From Lentzea sp. NBRC 102530 (lineage in GTDB: Bacteria; Actinomycetota; Actinomycetes; Mycobacteriales; Pseudonocardiaceae), in NCBI RefSeq assembly GCF_030269365.1, contig NZ_BSTF01000012.1:224474-288473 (forward strand): a DNA stretch of 64,000 bases. Reading direction: 5' to 3'. The position numbers were made by a program, and so were the translations under genes. Positions 54,376-63,686 of this stretch are shown piece by piece. The notes under the pieces are model-generated. The model searched no databases. It had not been told where the DNA came from and saw only the letters and a program-made list of their open reading frames with translations. How positions within the stretch are numbered: position 1 is the stretch's first letter; each line of letters opens with the position of its first letter.

Positions 54376-56565
54376 CTACTCCGCCGCGTAATCCCGAGGG
54401 CTGATGCCGCGTAGTACCGGACCGCACGCCAGTGCCGCTACCAGCGCGACCAGCATCCCGACGGCCACGGGTGTCACCACCCACGGAGTGAGCGGCAAAT
54501 CCTCGCCGCCCATCATCCCGCGCGCGAGGGTGAGCAATCCGAGGCCCATCACAATTCCCGCCGCACACGCCGCTATCGTGGCGGCGAGCACAGGAAGCAC
54601 CACTTCACGGCGCAATGCGTGAGCCAGGACACGAATTGGCGTTCCCGCCGCGATCAACGCGCCGAAAGTGCGCCTGCGGTCGATCACCGACCCCGCCGCG
54701 GCGACCGCCGCGCCGATGCCGCCGAGCACGCCGGCGATGGACAAGCCGATGATCGTGGCCCGTTCCAGGTCCTCGGTCAGGGTGTCACCGCGCACGCCGC
54801 GGGCCAGTTCGGTCAGCGGTGCGCCCGGCAACGCGCGCATGAACGCGGTGTGCACGGCCTCGCGGTTCTCCGCCGTCGTCGGCACGCCGACCAGTGACAC
54901 CCTGCCCTGCACCGCCGGCAGCAGTTCCGGGTCGATCACCGCCTCGTAGCGGTACCCGGCCGGCGTGAACGGCCGCGTCTCGTACCGGTCGGGCAGCTCC
55001 GCCTTGACCTCGCCGTCGCGCGAACTGCTGCGGAAGTGGCTCCACCGCAGCGTCGACGGCGCGTAGACGGCTGGGCCCTCACCGCAGTTCAGGCCGGTCA
55101 TCAGAAGCGCCACCTCCGTGCACTTGCCGACGAGGACGGACGGGCCGTAGTGGTCGCGGGAGCCGTCCCCGACGGTGCCGGAGGTCATCGTCACGATCGG
55201 TGCCGAGGTCGCGAGCCGCAACGGCGTCACGTCGACGCCCACCTCCTCGGCCACGATGGCGTTGTCCCGCCACGTCCTGTCGCTGGTCGGGATCGTCGTC
55301 TCCAGGCCGGGCAGCATGGTCAGCGCCATCGACCCGGTGAAGACCGCGATCACCACCCCGGCCGAGCCGCGGAACGCCGCCACCGGATCACCGGAGAGCC
55401 TGCGCCCGGCCAGCAACGTCGAGGGCTTCTGCCACCGGCCGACGAAGAACCTGCCGACCCACGCGGTGACGACGGGCCCCGCCAGCACCAGCGCGAGCGC
55501 CACCGCGCCGAGGCCGAGCAGCACGACGGTGAACCGGGAGCCGCCCGAGCCGGTCTGCGCGACCGTGATGCCGAAGAAGAACACCGCGATGGCACCCGCG
55601 ATCGCGAGCAACCGCCACGACCGCACCTTGCGCTTCTGTTCCGCCGCAAGGGGCTCCTTCACCACCCGGCGCAGCCCCATGACCGCCGCGAGGACGACGA
55701 GCACCGGTGCGAGCACGGCCACCACCCCGGTCGTCACCGGGTCGGACACGAAGTCGCCGGGGTACCACGTGCCGCCCTCCCAGGAGATCTTCGCGGTGAG
55801 GTGGCTGAACGGCTGGGCCAGCAGCACCCCGAGCGCGCTGCCGACGACGGCGCCGACCGCGGTCTCCAGCGCGGTCATCCCGACGACCTGCCGGGGCGAC
55901 GCGCCCGCGAGCCGCAACGCCGCCAGCCGTCGTTCCCGCTTCGCCGCCGTCAGCCTGGCCGCCGACGCGACCAGCACGAGGCACGGCACCACCAGCACGA
56001 CGAGTCCGACGCGGGTGAGCAGGAACAGCAGACCGTGGTAGTCGTCGGTGTAGGAGGCGCCGCCCTGCGCGAGCCCGGTCGTCTTGTCACCGTTCGACAC
56101 GGCGTCGTTGCCGACGATCGCGACCAGTTCGCCCTCGTACTTCAGGGCTTCCGGGCCGAGTTCGGCGATCACCCGGCCGGGGAAGCGGTTGCCGAGGTTC
56201 TCCGCGGGGGCCTCGCGCACCAGGTTCGCGAGCGCGGGCGAGAGCAGCACCTCGCCGGACTCGGGGTAGCGCGCGATGCCCTCGGCCACCGGGACGTCAC
56301 CCGGTTCGTTGCGGGCGACGTCGAACCGTTCGATCAGCTGGCCGCGGTAGACGTCCCTGGTCGTGGCGACGGAGATGGTGGACCGGCCGCCCTCGTTCGT
56401 CCAGAAGTCCCGCCACGCCGTGCGGTCGGCGCGCGCCTGCAGGCCGTTCGGTGCGGCGAGCAGCCAGAGGACCAGCGACACCGCGATCATCACGCCGAGT
56501 GCGACCAGCACCGTCGCGACCTGGCTGCGGCGGTCCCTGCGCAGCACCGCGAGGGCGATCCTCAC
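54376..56565 (-). CDS. FtsX-like (MacB/LolE-type) ABC permease
   Basis: 729 residues from GTG 56565, which overlaps the ATPase stop by 4 nt. One N-terminal helix and a large external domain (about 50-190), then three helices of the first FtsX core (about 205-330), a cytoplasmic pair of helices, a second external domain and three closing helices. Such exporters drive mechanotransmission, lipoprotein release or antibiotic-peptide resistance. The adjoining NarL-type two-component system, divergent at 57337, is a likely regulator. Confidence 0.9.
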   Translation of the reverse strand: MRIALAVLRRDRRSQVATVLVALGVMIAVSLVLWLLAAPNGLQARADRTAWRDFWTNEGGRSTISVATTRDVYRGQLIERFDVARNEPGDVPVAEGIARYPESGEVLLSPALANLVREAPAENLGNRFPGRVIAELGPEALKYEGELVAIVGNDAVSNGDKTTGLAQGGASYTDDYHGLLFLLTRVGLVVLVVPCLVLVASAARLTAAKRERRLAALRLAGASPRQVVGMTALETAVGAVVGSALGVLLAQPFSHLTAKISWEGGTWYPGDFVSDPVTTGVVAVLAPVLVVLAAVMGLRRVVKEPLAAEQKRKVRSWRLLAIAGAIAVFFFGITVAQTGSGGSRFTVVLLGLGAVALALVLAGPVVTAWVGRFFVGRWQKPSTLLAGRRLSGDPVAAFRGSAGVVIAVFTGSMALTMLPGLETTIPTSDRTWRDNAIVAEEVGVDVTPLRLATSAPIVTMTSGTVGDGSRDHYGPSVLVGKCTEVALLMTGLNCGEGPAVYAPSTLRWSHFRSSSRDGEVKAELPDRYETRPFTPAGYRYEAVIDPELLPAVQGRVSLVGVPTTAENREAVHTAFMRALPGAPLTELARGVRGDTLTEDLERATIIGLSIAGVLGGIGAAVAAAGSVIDRRRTFGALIAAGTPIRVLAHALRREVVLPVLAATIAACAAGIVMGLGLLTLARGMMGGEDLPLTPWVVTPVAVGMLVALVAALACGPVLRGISPRDYAAE

Positions 56566-57248
56566 GCCGACACCCCCGTGTCGATCTTCTGGGCGATCCG
56601 GCCGTCCTGGATCTCCACGACGCGCAACGCCCGGTCGGCGATCGCCTTGTCGTGCGTGACGATCACGACGGCGGCACCGGTCTCCTCGGCCGCCTGCAGC
56701 AGGGCGGTCATCATCTCCTGGCCGGTGCGGGTGTCCAGGGCGCCGGTCGGTTCGTCCGCGAAGATCACCCGCGGCTGGTGCGCGAGGGCCCTGGCGATCG
56801 CGACGCGCTGTGCCTGCCCGCCGGAGAGTTCGCCCGGCAGCCGCTTCTCGAGGCCCTGCAACCCGAGCCGCGCGAGCCACAGCCTGGCCGCCCCGAGCGA
56901 GGACTCCCGCGACCCGCCCGCGAGCAGCATCGGCAGCGCCGCGTTCTCCTCGGCCGTGAGCTCGGCGACGAGCATGCCCGACTGGAACACGAACCCGAAC
57001 GCCGTGCGCCGCAGCGCGCTGCGCCCCGCCTCGTTCAGCTCGCCGATCGCGCGCCCGTCGAGGAACACCTCGCCGCCGTCGGCGCGCAGGATGCCGGACA
57101 GCACGTGCAGGAGCGTCGTCTTGCCGGAGCCGGACGGACCGACGACCGCCAGCACGTCCCCGGCCGAGATGTCGATGTCCACCCCGGCGAGCGCGTGCAC
57201 GTCGCCGTAGGTCTTGACGAGGCCACGAGCGGCCAGAACCGAATTCAT
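56562..57248 (-). CDS. ABC transporter ATP-binding protein (MacB/LolD-type)
   Basis: 228 residues from ATG 57248 (GAGGA upstream). Walker A GPSGSGKTTLL (about 37-47), Q-loop FQSG, signature LSGGQAQRVAIARAL (about 140-154), Walker B VIFADEPTGALD (about 160-171) and switch His in VTHDK. One ABC domain, partner of the overlapping FtsX-like permease. Confidence 0.94.
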   Translation of the reverse strand: MNSVLAARGLVKTYGDVHALAGVDIDISAGDVLAVVGPSGSGKTTLLHVLSGILRADGGEVFLDGRAIGELNEAGRSALRRTAFGFVFQSGMLVAELTAEENAALPMLLAGGSRESSLGAARLWLARLGLQGLEKRLPGELSGGQAQRVAIARALAHQPRVIFADEPTGALDTRTGQEMMTALLQAAEETGAAVVIVTHDKAIADRALRVVEIQDGRIAQKIDTGVSA

Positions 57249-57336
57249 GTTCCTCAAGGTGCCGGGTGAGGGGTGACAAAACCTCAGCCTTGACGACACA
57301 CCGGATCAGCCGGATGACCGAGGCCGGAGGGGTCGG

Positions 57337-58488
57337 GTGGTCCTACCGTTGTCTTCCGTGGACAGTCATCGGGGCCAATGGCCGATCGCCGCCTTCCTCG
57401 CCTTGCTGATGGTGGGCGAGCTCCTCGTCATGGGCGAACCGGGCCAGGCGGGGGCGCTGGTGTGGCTGCTGACGGTGCCGGTCTGCATCGTGGCCGTCAC
57501 GTCGTTCAAGTCGCGGGCGTTCACGGTCCCGGTCGCGGTCGTGTCGGCCGTCCTCGTGTCGTTCGTGATCACGACGTTCCAGGTGAACGTGCCGACGATC
57601 CTCAGCCCGCTGACGATCGCGGAGACCGGGGCGTTCCTGGTCATCACGGCCGTGGTCGTGCGCGAGGAACCGCGCCGGTCGGCCACCTGGTCGGTCGGCG
57701 CGCTGGTGGCCGTGAGCTTCTTCGCCGCCATCGTCCGCGGCAACTGGTTCTCGTCGGGCAACTACAACGAGCTGCTCGGCTCGCTCGTGCTGGGCTTCGG
57801 CGCGGTCGGCGTCGGCCTGTACTTCCGGGCCCGCGACACCGAGAGCGGCCGCCTGATCGCCGCCGCCGTCACCGACGCGCAGAAGGAAGAGCGCATCGCG
57901 CTGGCCCGCGAACTGCACGACGTCGTCGCCCACCACGTCACGGGCATGCTCGTGCAGGCCCAGGCCGCCCTGGAGGTCTCCGAGGACGACCCGCAGGCCG
58001 CGCACCGCCTGCTGCCGGGCATGGTCCGCTCGGGCACCGAGGCGTTGCAGGCGATGCGGCGCCTGGTCGGCACCCTGCGCCAGGGCGAGACCGAGGCGGC
58101 CACCACCGACCTCGCCGCCGACGTCATCGCGGCCGTCGAACGCACCCGCGAGCTCGGCATCGAGACCCGCCTGCGCATCGACCTGCCCGCCGAGGTGGCG
58201 CCCGAACTGGGCCGCTCGGTGTTGCGCCTGGTCCAGGAGTCGCTGACCAACGTGCACAAACACGCCAAGTCCCCGACGATGATCGACGTGGACATCTCCC
58301 GCACCGACGGCGGCGCGTTGCGCGTGGTCGTCGCGGACGACGGACGGCCCGGCGAGTTGAACCAGGGCGGCTACGGTCTCGTCGGCATGCGTGAGAGGGT
58401 CGACCTGCTGGGCGGCCTGTTCTCCGCGGGTCCGCGAGAGAACGGCTGGCAGGTGCTGGCCGAGCTACCCCTGGAAGGGTCCAAGTGA
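57337..58488 (+). CDS. NarL-type sensor histidine kinase
   Basis: 383 residues. Five or so membrane helices in residues 10-165, then the HisKA_3 dimer domain with LARELHDVVAHHV (phospho-acceptor His about 193) and a HATPase domain with NVHKHAKSP and ADDGRPG-GYGLVGMRER. A GTG with GGAGGGG upstream (57337) is used; GTG 57358 is possible. It diverges by 88 nt from the ABC exporter, a common arrangement for envelope-stress systems. The stop overlaps the regulator start by 4 nt. Confidence 0.93.
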   Translation: MVLPLSSVDSHRGQWPIAAFLALLMVGELLVMGEPGQAGALVWLLTVPVCIVAVTSFKSRAFTVPVAVVSAVLVSFVITTFQVNVPTILSPLTIAETGAFLVITAVVVREEPRRSATWSVGALVAVSFFAAIVRGNWFSSGNYNELLGSLVLGFGAVGVGLYFRARDTESGRLIAAAVTDAQKEERIALARELHDVVAHHVTGMLVQAQAALEVSEDDPQAAHRLLPGMVRSGTEALQAMRRLVGTLRQGETEAATTDLAADVIAAVERTRELGIETRLRIDLPAEVAPELGRSVLRLVQESLTNVHKHAKSPTMIDVDISRTDGGALRVVVADDGRPGELNQGGYGLVGMRERVDLLGGLFSAGPRENGWQVLAELPLEGSK

Positions 58489-59111
58489 TCTCGGTTCTCA
58501 TCGCCGACGACCAGGAGATGGTCCGCGTCGGGTTTCGGATGATCCTGGAGAAGCAGCCGGACATCACCGTCGTCGCCGACGTGGCGGACGGCATCGCGGC
58601 CGTCACCGCGGCCCGCGAGCTCAACCCCGACGTGGCGTTGCTCGACATCCGCATGCCGGGGCTCGACGGCCTGGAGGTGACGAAGAAGCTGTCGCCCACC
58701 ACCAAGGTCGTGGTGGTGACCACCTTCGACCTCGACGAGTACGTGCACACCGCGCTGGAGAACGGCGCGTCCGGCTTCCTCACCAAGGACGCCGGTCCGG
58801 CGTTGCTGGTCGAGGCCGTGCGGGCCGCCGCTGCCGGCAACGCGTTGATCTCGCCCCAGGTGACCGTGCGGATGCTGGAGCACTTCGCGCGCCCGGCCGA
58901 GCGGCCCGACCTGTCGTTGCTCACCGCGCGCGAGCAGGACGTCGTGCGGGAGGTGGCGCGCGGGCTGTCGAACCAGGAGATCGCGTCGTCGCTGTTCCTG
59001 TCGCTGTCGACGGTGAAGACGCACCTGGCGTCGGTGCAGACCAAGCTGAACGTGAAGAACCGCGTGGGGATCGCCTCGTGGGCGTGGCGCGCGGGGCTGG
59101 TCAACTCGTGA
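58485..59111 (+). CDS. NarL/FixJ-family response regulator
   Basis: 208 residues: receiver domain with acidic pocket ADDQ, phospho-acceptor Asp54 (LLDIRMPG), Thr about 83 and Lys about 105 (FLTKDAG); C-terminal LuxR helix-turn-helix LTAREQDVVREVARGLSNQE then IASSLFLSLSTVKTHLASV. Partner of the upstream kinase (4-nt overlap) and likely regulator of the divergent ABC exporter. Confidence 0.95.
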   Translation: MISVLIADDQEMVRVGFRMILEKQPDITVVADVADGIAAVTAARELNPDVALLDIRMPGLDGLEVTKKLSPTTKVVVVTTFDLDEYVHTALENGASGFLTKDAGPALLVEAVRAAAAGNALISPQVTVRMLEHFARPAERPDLSLLTAREQDVVREVARGLSNQEIASSLFLSLSTVKTHLASVQTKLNVKNRVGIASWAWRAGLVNS

Positions 59112-59314
59112 CCGACACCGAGTTCCCGCGCACGATCGGCAAGGTCGCGGCCCGCGAGCTCGCGGCGCACGGCTACCCGACGTTCGAGTCGCTGACGAAG
59201 GTGTCGGCGAAGGAGCTGCTGAAGATCCACGGCGTGGGCCCGAAGGCCGTCCGGATCCTGGGGGAGGAGCTGGCGGCGCAGGGCAAGGCCTACGCCGCCG
59301 ATCAGCTGCCCTAA
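59108..59314 (+). CDS. Small helix-hairpin-helix protein
   Basis: 68 residues from GTG 59108, overlapping the regulator stop by 4 nt. It has FPRTIGKVAARELAAHGY, then KELLKIHGVGPKAVRILGEEL, which is a helix-hairpin-helix pattern for non-specific DNA (or RNA) contact. Translational coupling to a two-component system is unusual for this family. Its stop overlaps that of the convergent aldehyde dehydrogenase gene by 4 nt. Confidence 0.75.
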   Translation: MTDTEFPRTIGKVAARELAAHGYPTFESLTKVSAKELLKIHGVGPKAVRILGEELAAQGKAYAADQLP

Positions 59315-60174
59315 ACACCCATCGGGTGCCAGACCGTCTTCGTCTCCAGGTACGCGCGCAACCGCGACATGTCCGGCGTCGCCGTGAAGTCCTCGTTCTG
59401 CTTGTTGCGCAGCACGCGCTTCACGGTGCCTGCGGCCGACCGTTCGAGGTCGGCGCGGATGTCCGCCGGCGCACCGGTCAGGTCGAGCGCGTTCACGTCA
59501 CCGTGCGACGCGAGCCACGGCGCGATCTCCGCCGTGCGGCCGGTGACGATGTTGACGACGCCGCCCGGCACGTCCGACGTCGCGAGCACCTCGGACAGCG
59601 TGATCGCGGGCAGCGGCCGGTCCTGCGAGGTGATGACCACGCAGGTGTTGCCGGACGCGATCACCGGCGCGATCACCGAGATCAGGCCCAGCAACGACGA
59701 CTGCTGCGGCGCCAGCACGGCGACCACACCCGTCGGTTCCGGCGTGGAGAACGAGAAGTACGGGCCCGCCACCGGGTTCGAGGAACCCAGCACGGCCGCG
59801 ATCTTGTCCGTCCAGCCCGCGTACCAGACCCAGCGGTCGATGGCGGTGTCCACGAGGGTCTGCGCCTTCTTCAGCGCGACGCCCTCGGAGGCCGCGACCT
59901 CGGTGACGAACTGCTCGCGGCGGCCCTCCAGCACCTCGGCCACCCGGTACAGGACCTGGCCGCGGTTGTAGGCCGTGGCGCCGGACCAGCCGCCGAAAGC
60001 CTTGCGGGCAGCGGAAACAGCGTCGCGGGCGTCCTTGCGCGAGCCCTGCGCGGCGTTCGCGAGGAAGGTGCCCTTCGAGTCCGAGACCGGGTAGCTGCGG
60101 CCCGACTCCGAACGCGGGAACTTGCCGCCGATGTAGAGCTTGTAGGTCTTCGCGACCGTGATGCGATCAGACAT
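59311..60174 (-). CDS. Aldehyde dehydrogenase homologue lacking the catalytic domain
   Basis: 287 residues against about 480 for the family. ATG 60174 overlaps the full-length ALDH stop by 8 nt. Residues 8-235 align with the NAD-binding half: YKLYIGGKFPRSESG, AARKAFGGW, GVVAVLAPQQSS (where active enzymes have PWNFP) and LDLTGAPADI (normally FTGS). It then jumps to the C-terminal tail YLETKTVWHPMG. The ELGGK Glu segment and the catalytic Cys loop are absent. The open frame is clean, so this is not random decay. It may be a structural or regulatory partner of the 60167-61594 enzyme. Confidence 0.85.
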   Translation of the reverse strand: MSDRITVAKTYKLYIGGKFPRSESGRSYPVSDSKGTFLANAAQGSRKDARDAVSAARKAFGGWSGATAYNRGQVLYRVAEVLEGRREQFVTEVAASEGVALKKAQTLVDTAIDRWVWYAGWTDKIAAVLGSSNPVAGPYFSFSTPEPTGVVAVLAPQQSSLLGLISVIAPVIASGNTCVVITSQDRPLPAITLSEVLATSDVPGGVVNIVTGRTAEIAPWLASHGDVNALDLTGAPADIRADLERSAAGTVKRVLRNKQNEDFTATPDMSRLRAYLETKTVWHPMGV

Positions 60175-61594
60175 CGAGGTAGGCCTCCAGACCGGTGCGG
60201 CCGCCCTCACGGCCGAAGCCCGACTCCTGGTACCCGCCGAACGGCGCGGTCGGGTCGAAGCGGTTGAACGTGTTGGACCACACCACACCGGCGCGCATCC
60301 GTTGTGCCATCCAGAGGATGCGCGAGCCCTTCTCGGTCCACACACCCGCCGACAGGCCGTACGGCGTGTTGTTCGCCTTGGCCACGGCCTCCTCCGGCGT
60401 GCGGAACGTCAGCACGGACAGCACCGGGCCGAAGATCTCCTCACGGGCGATGCGCATCGCCTGCGACACCCCGGAGAACACCGTCGGGGCGAAGTAGAAA
60501 CCCTTGTCCGGCAACGGGCACGACGACGTCCAGCGGGTGGCGCCCTCGGCCTCGCCCGCCGCGGTCAGCTCCTGGATCTTGGTGAGCTGCTCGCGCGAGT
60601 TGATCGCGCCGACGTCGGTGTTCTTGTCCAGCGGGTCGCCGACGCGCAACGTGGACACGCGCGCGTGCAGCTTCTCGATCAGCTCCTCGGCGATCGACTC
60701 CTGCACCAGCAACCGCGATCCGGCGCAGCACACGTGGCCCTGGTTGAAGAAGATGCCGTTGACGATGCCCTCGACGGCCTGGTCGAGCGGGGCGTCGTCG
60801 AACACGATGTTCGCGGCCTTGCCGCCCAGTTCCAGCGTCAGCTTCTTGGACGTGCCCGCCAGCTGCCCCTGGATGATCTTGCCGACGTCGGTCGAGCCGG
60901 TGAAGGCGACCTTGTCGACGTCCGCGTGCCCGACCAGCGCGGCACCGACGTCACCGGCGCCCGGGATGATGTTGACGACGCCCGGCGGCAGGTCGCACTG
61001 CTGGATGATCTCGGCCAGCACCAGCGCGGTCAGCGGCGTGGTCTCGGCGGGCTTGAGCACGACCGTGTTGCCGCACGCCAGCGCCGGCGCGATCTTCCAC
61101 GCGGCCATCAGCAGCGGGAAGTTCCACGGGATCACCTGGCCCGCCACACCCAGCGGCTTCGGGTCCGGCCCGTACCCCGCGTAGCCGAGCTTGTCCGCCC
61201 AGCCCGCGTGGTAGAAGAAGTGCGAGGCGGCCGTCGGGACGTCGACGTCGCGCGACTCCTTGATCGGCTTGCCGTTGTCGAGCGACTCCAGCACCGCGAG
61301 CTCACGGCCGCGTTCCTGGATCTGCCGCGCGATCCGGTAGATGTACTTGGCCCGCTCGGAGCCGGGCATCTTCGACCACACGCGGTCGTAGGCCTTGCGC
61401 GCGGCCTTGACCGCGGTGTCCACATCGGACTCGCTCGCCGTCGACACCTCCGCCAGCACCTCCTCGGTGCCGGGGTTGATGGTCTTGAGCGGCTCGCCGG
61501 TGCCCTCGACGAACTTGCCGTCGACGAACATCTTGTAGCTGGGCTTGAGGTTCGCGATGTCCCGCGACTCGGGCGCGGGGGCGTATTCCCACAT
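60167..61594 (-). CDS. Aldehyde dehydrogenase (NAD-dependent)
   Basis: 475 residues, full length. IPWNFPLLMAAWK (about 135), VLKPAE (coenzyme Lys), FTGSTDVG (about 220), catalytic Glu in LELGGK (about 243-248) and catalytic Cys in NQGHVCCAGSR (about 277-287). It probably oxidises acetaldehyde from DeoC, given the neighbouring deoC, though substrate range cannot be read from sequence. It follows deoC by 4 nt. Confidence 0.93.
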   Translation of the reverse strand: MWEYAPAPESRDIANLKPSYKMFVDGKFVEGTGEPLKTINPGTEEVLAEVSTASESDVDTAVKAARKAYDRVWSKMPGSERAKYIYRIARQIQERGRELAVLESLDNGKPIKESRDVDVPTAASHFFYHAGWADKLGYAGYGPDPKPLGVAGQVIPWNFPLLMAAWKIAPALACGNTVVLKPAETTPLTALVLAEIIQQCDLPPGVVNIIPGAGDVGAALVGHADVDKVAFTGSTDVGKIIQGQLAGTSKKLTLELGGKAANIVFDDAPLDQAVEGIVNGIFFNQGHVCCAGSRLLVQESIAEELIEKLHARVSTLRVGDPLDKNTDVGAINSREQLTKIQELTAAGEAEGATRWTSSCPLPDKGFYFAPTVFSGVSQAMRIAREEIFGPVLSVLTFRTPEEAVAKANNTPYGLSAGVWTEKGSRILWMAQRMRAGVVWSNTFNRFDPTAPFGGYQESGFGREGGRTGLEAYLDV

Positions 61595-61598
61595 GTCT

Positions 61599-62555
61599 TC
61601 AGTCCACCGTCACGTAGTCCGGGCCGCTGTAGTGGCCGTCCAACTGGGTCCGACGCTGCATCAGCAGGTCGTTGAGCAACGTCGACGCGCCGAACCGGAA
61701 CAGGTTCGGATCGAGCCACTCACGCCCGGCCACCTCGTGCACGGCCACCAGGTACTTGATCGCGTCCTTGGTCGTGCGGATGCCACCGGCGGGCTTCACC
61801 CCGCGCAGCTCACCCGTCTGCTGCTTCCAGTCCCGCACCGCCTGCAGCATCACGTGCGTCACCGGCAACGTCGCGGCGGGCTGCACCTTGCCGGTCGACG
61901 TCTTGATGAAGTCACCACCCGCGAGCAGCGCGAGCCACGACGCGCGGCGCACGTTGTCGTACGTCACCAGCTCGCCGGTCTCGAGGATCACCTTGAGGTG
62001 CGCGTCCCCGCACGCCTCCTTGATCTTCACGATCTCCTCGAACACCTGCCCGTACCGGCCGGAGAGGAACGCACCGCGGTCGATCACCATGTCGACCTCG
62101 GACGCGCCCTGCTCGACGGCGAACCGGGTGTCGGCCAGCTTGATGTCCATCGTGCTGCGGCCGCTCGGGAAAGCGGTCGCGACGGACGCGACGTTGATGC
62201 CGGTGCCCACGAGGTCGTCCGCGGCCGTCTTCACCATGTCCGGGTAGACGCAGACCGCCGCGACCTTCGGCACGTCGGGCCGTTCGGGGTCGGGACGCTT
62301 GGCCTTGGCGGCGAGTGAGCGCACCTTGCCGTGGGTGTCGGCACCTTCGAGGGTGGTCAGGTCCACCATGCTGATCGCCAGGTCGATGGCGTGCAGCTTG
62401 GCGGCCTTCTTGATGCTGCGCGTGCCGAGGCCCGCGGCTCGTTGCTCGACGCCGACCTGGTCGACGCCGGGGAGCCCGTGCAGGAAACGCCGCAGCGACG
62501 ATTCGTCGCGCACGGCGTCAGCCAGGGCCGACGGCAGTGTCGTTGGAGCAGCCAT
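61599..62555 (-). CDS. deoC: Deoxyribose-phosphate aldolase
   Basis: 318 residues, longer than E. coli DeoC (259) owing to an N-terminal helical extension. Schiff-base Lys in DFIKTSTGK (about 217) and the second active-site Lys in VKPAGGIR (about 252). It splits deoxyribose-5-phosphate into acetaldehyde and glyceraldehyde-3-phosphate. Two aldehyde dehydrogenase genes follow, suggesting acetaldehyde disposal. It works with deoA and cdd, which lie 20 kb away. Confidence 0.95.
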   Translation of the reverse strand: MAAPTTLPSALADAVRDESSLRRFLHGLPGVDQVGVEQRAAGLGTRSIKKAAKLHAIDLAISMVDLTTLEGADTHGKVRSLAAKAKRPDPERPDVPKVAAVCVYPDMVKTAADDLVGTGINVASVATAFPSGRSTMDIKLADTRFAVEQGASEVDMVIDRGAFLSGRYGQVFEEIVKIKEACGDAHLKVILETGELVTYDNVRRASWLALLAGGDFIKTSTGKVQPAATLPVTHVMLQAVRDWKQQTGELRGVKPAGGIRTTKDAIKYLVAVHEVAGREWLDPNLFRFGASTLLNDLLMQRRTQLDGHYSGPDYVTVD

Positions 62556-62619
62556 GCCTGGGAGTCTAAGCGGAATGGGACGCCCGTCCTAAGTGACGAG
62601 GTTCGCCCAGGTCAGGCGG

Positions 62620-63033
62620 CTACCAGCCCAACTTCGCGAGCCCTTCCAGAACGCACGCGTCGAGGGTGGGAAAGCCCTCGATCTTGTCCTTGGCGGCGAA
62701 CAGCACCCACTTGGTGTCGAGGCTGTACTGGACGATGAACAACTCGCCCTTCGCGCCGATCGCCTCGAAGAGTTCGGCGTACGCGTCGGCGTCACTGATC
62801 GGCTCGCCGATCCACGACCAGTCGCCGGGCAGTTCGGCCACCGACCTGCGTGCCCGGTCGAGCAGGTCGTCGAGGGTCTCGTGGTCACCGCCGCCCATCC
62901 AGTAGTCATCGACGACGAACGGCGTCTTGTTGATGCGCAGGGTCCACTTCTTGCGCGGCCGCGGCCCGTCCATCTTGATCATGAACACGAGACCGGTGTC
63001 CGCGGCTCGTTCGACGAACTCCGCCAGCAACAT
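62620..63033 (-). CDS. Conserved protein of unknown function
   Basis: 137 residues: MLLAEFVERAADTGLVFMIK, then DDYWMGGGDHETLDDLLD and a Trp/Tyr-rich core. ATG 63033 overlaps the DUF1707 gene stop by 1 nt. No signal peptide or membrane segment. I do not recognise the family; the look is of an actinomycete-only cytosolic protein. Confidence 0.65.
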   Translation of the reverse strand: MLLAEFVERAADTGLVFMIKMDGPRPRKKWTLRINKTPFVVDDYWMGGGDHETLDDLLDRARRSVAELPGDWSWIGEPISDADAYAELFEAIGAKGELFIVQYSLDTKWVLFAAKDKIEGFPTLDACVLEGLAKLGW

Positions 63034-63677
63034 CAGTCGAGCAGTTCGCGCAGGACGTTCTTCTTGGGCTTCTTCGGCCCCTTGACCTCGACCGCGCCCA
63101 TGAGCGCGAGCCCGGTGATCCGCACCGTGGGCGCGCCCGGGACGTGCCGGCGGTTCGGCAGGTTCTGCTCGAACGCCCCCATGAACCCGAACCCGTCGAC
63201 CTTGACGTTGATGTCGTCGGGCACCCGGATCTCGATGCCGCCCCAGAACGCGAAGCAGCTGATCGTCACCTCGGCCTCGGCGAAGTTCGCGTGCGTCAGG
63301 TCGATCTCGATGCCGCCCATGATCGCCACGGCGTTGTGCATCCGCGGCACGACCCAGCCGCCCTTGCGGTTCACGCCGGACCAGAACGCCACCGACACCG
63401 CGCTGCCGGGCGTGCCGCCGATGCGGTCGTTCGTCGCGGGCTGGTACTGCGGCACGGCCGGGGTCTGCGGCAGGCCGCTCAGCACCAGGTCGGCCGTGAT
63501 GGGAACGAGTTCGCCGTAGGTCTTGGCCGAGTAGACGGCGGCGAGGCGCTCGTCCAGCTCGTGGATGTCGAGGCGACCTTCCGCGGTCGCCTTGTGCAGC
63601 ACCTGGGCGACCTGTTCTCGGTCCGCGTCCGAGGCGCGCATCTGATTCGGGTCGGCCGGTACCAGCTCGTCGCTCAC
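63033..63677 (-). CDS. DUF1707 / LiaF-like C-terminal domain protein
   Basis: 214 residues from GTG 63677. The N-terminal DUF1707 domain (about 12-65) shows MRASDADREQVAQVLHKA then GRLDIHELDERL. The C-terminal half (about 100-205) resembles the cell-wall-active antibiotics response (LiaF C-terminal) beta-helix: repeated hydrophobic turns such as AIMGGIEIDL, FAFWGGIEIRV and ALMGAVEV. No membrane helix is seen. LiaF-like proteins sense envelope stress in Firmicutes; actinomycete versions are not characterised. Confidence 0.83.
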   Translation of the reverse strand: MSDELVPADPNQMRASDADREQVAQVLHKATAEGRLDIHELDERLAAVYSAKTYGELVPITADLVLSGLPQTPAVPQYQPATNDRIGGTPGSAVSVAFWSGVNRKGGWVVPRMHNAVAIMGGIEIDLTHANFAEAEVTISCFAFWGGIEIRVPDDINVKVDGFGFMGAFEQNLPNRRHVPGAPTVRITGLALMGAVEVKGPKKPKKNVLRELLD

Positions 63678-63686
63678 CCGATTGAG

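Noticed and set aside
54376..57279. Single 967-codon ABC ATPase-permease fusion
   Set aside because: The ATPase motifs are in a different frame (56562-57248). The permease begins at GTG 56565 with a 4-nt overlap.
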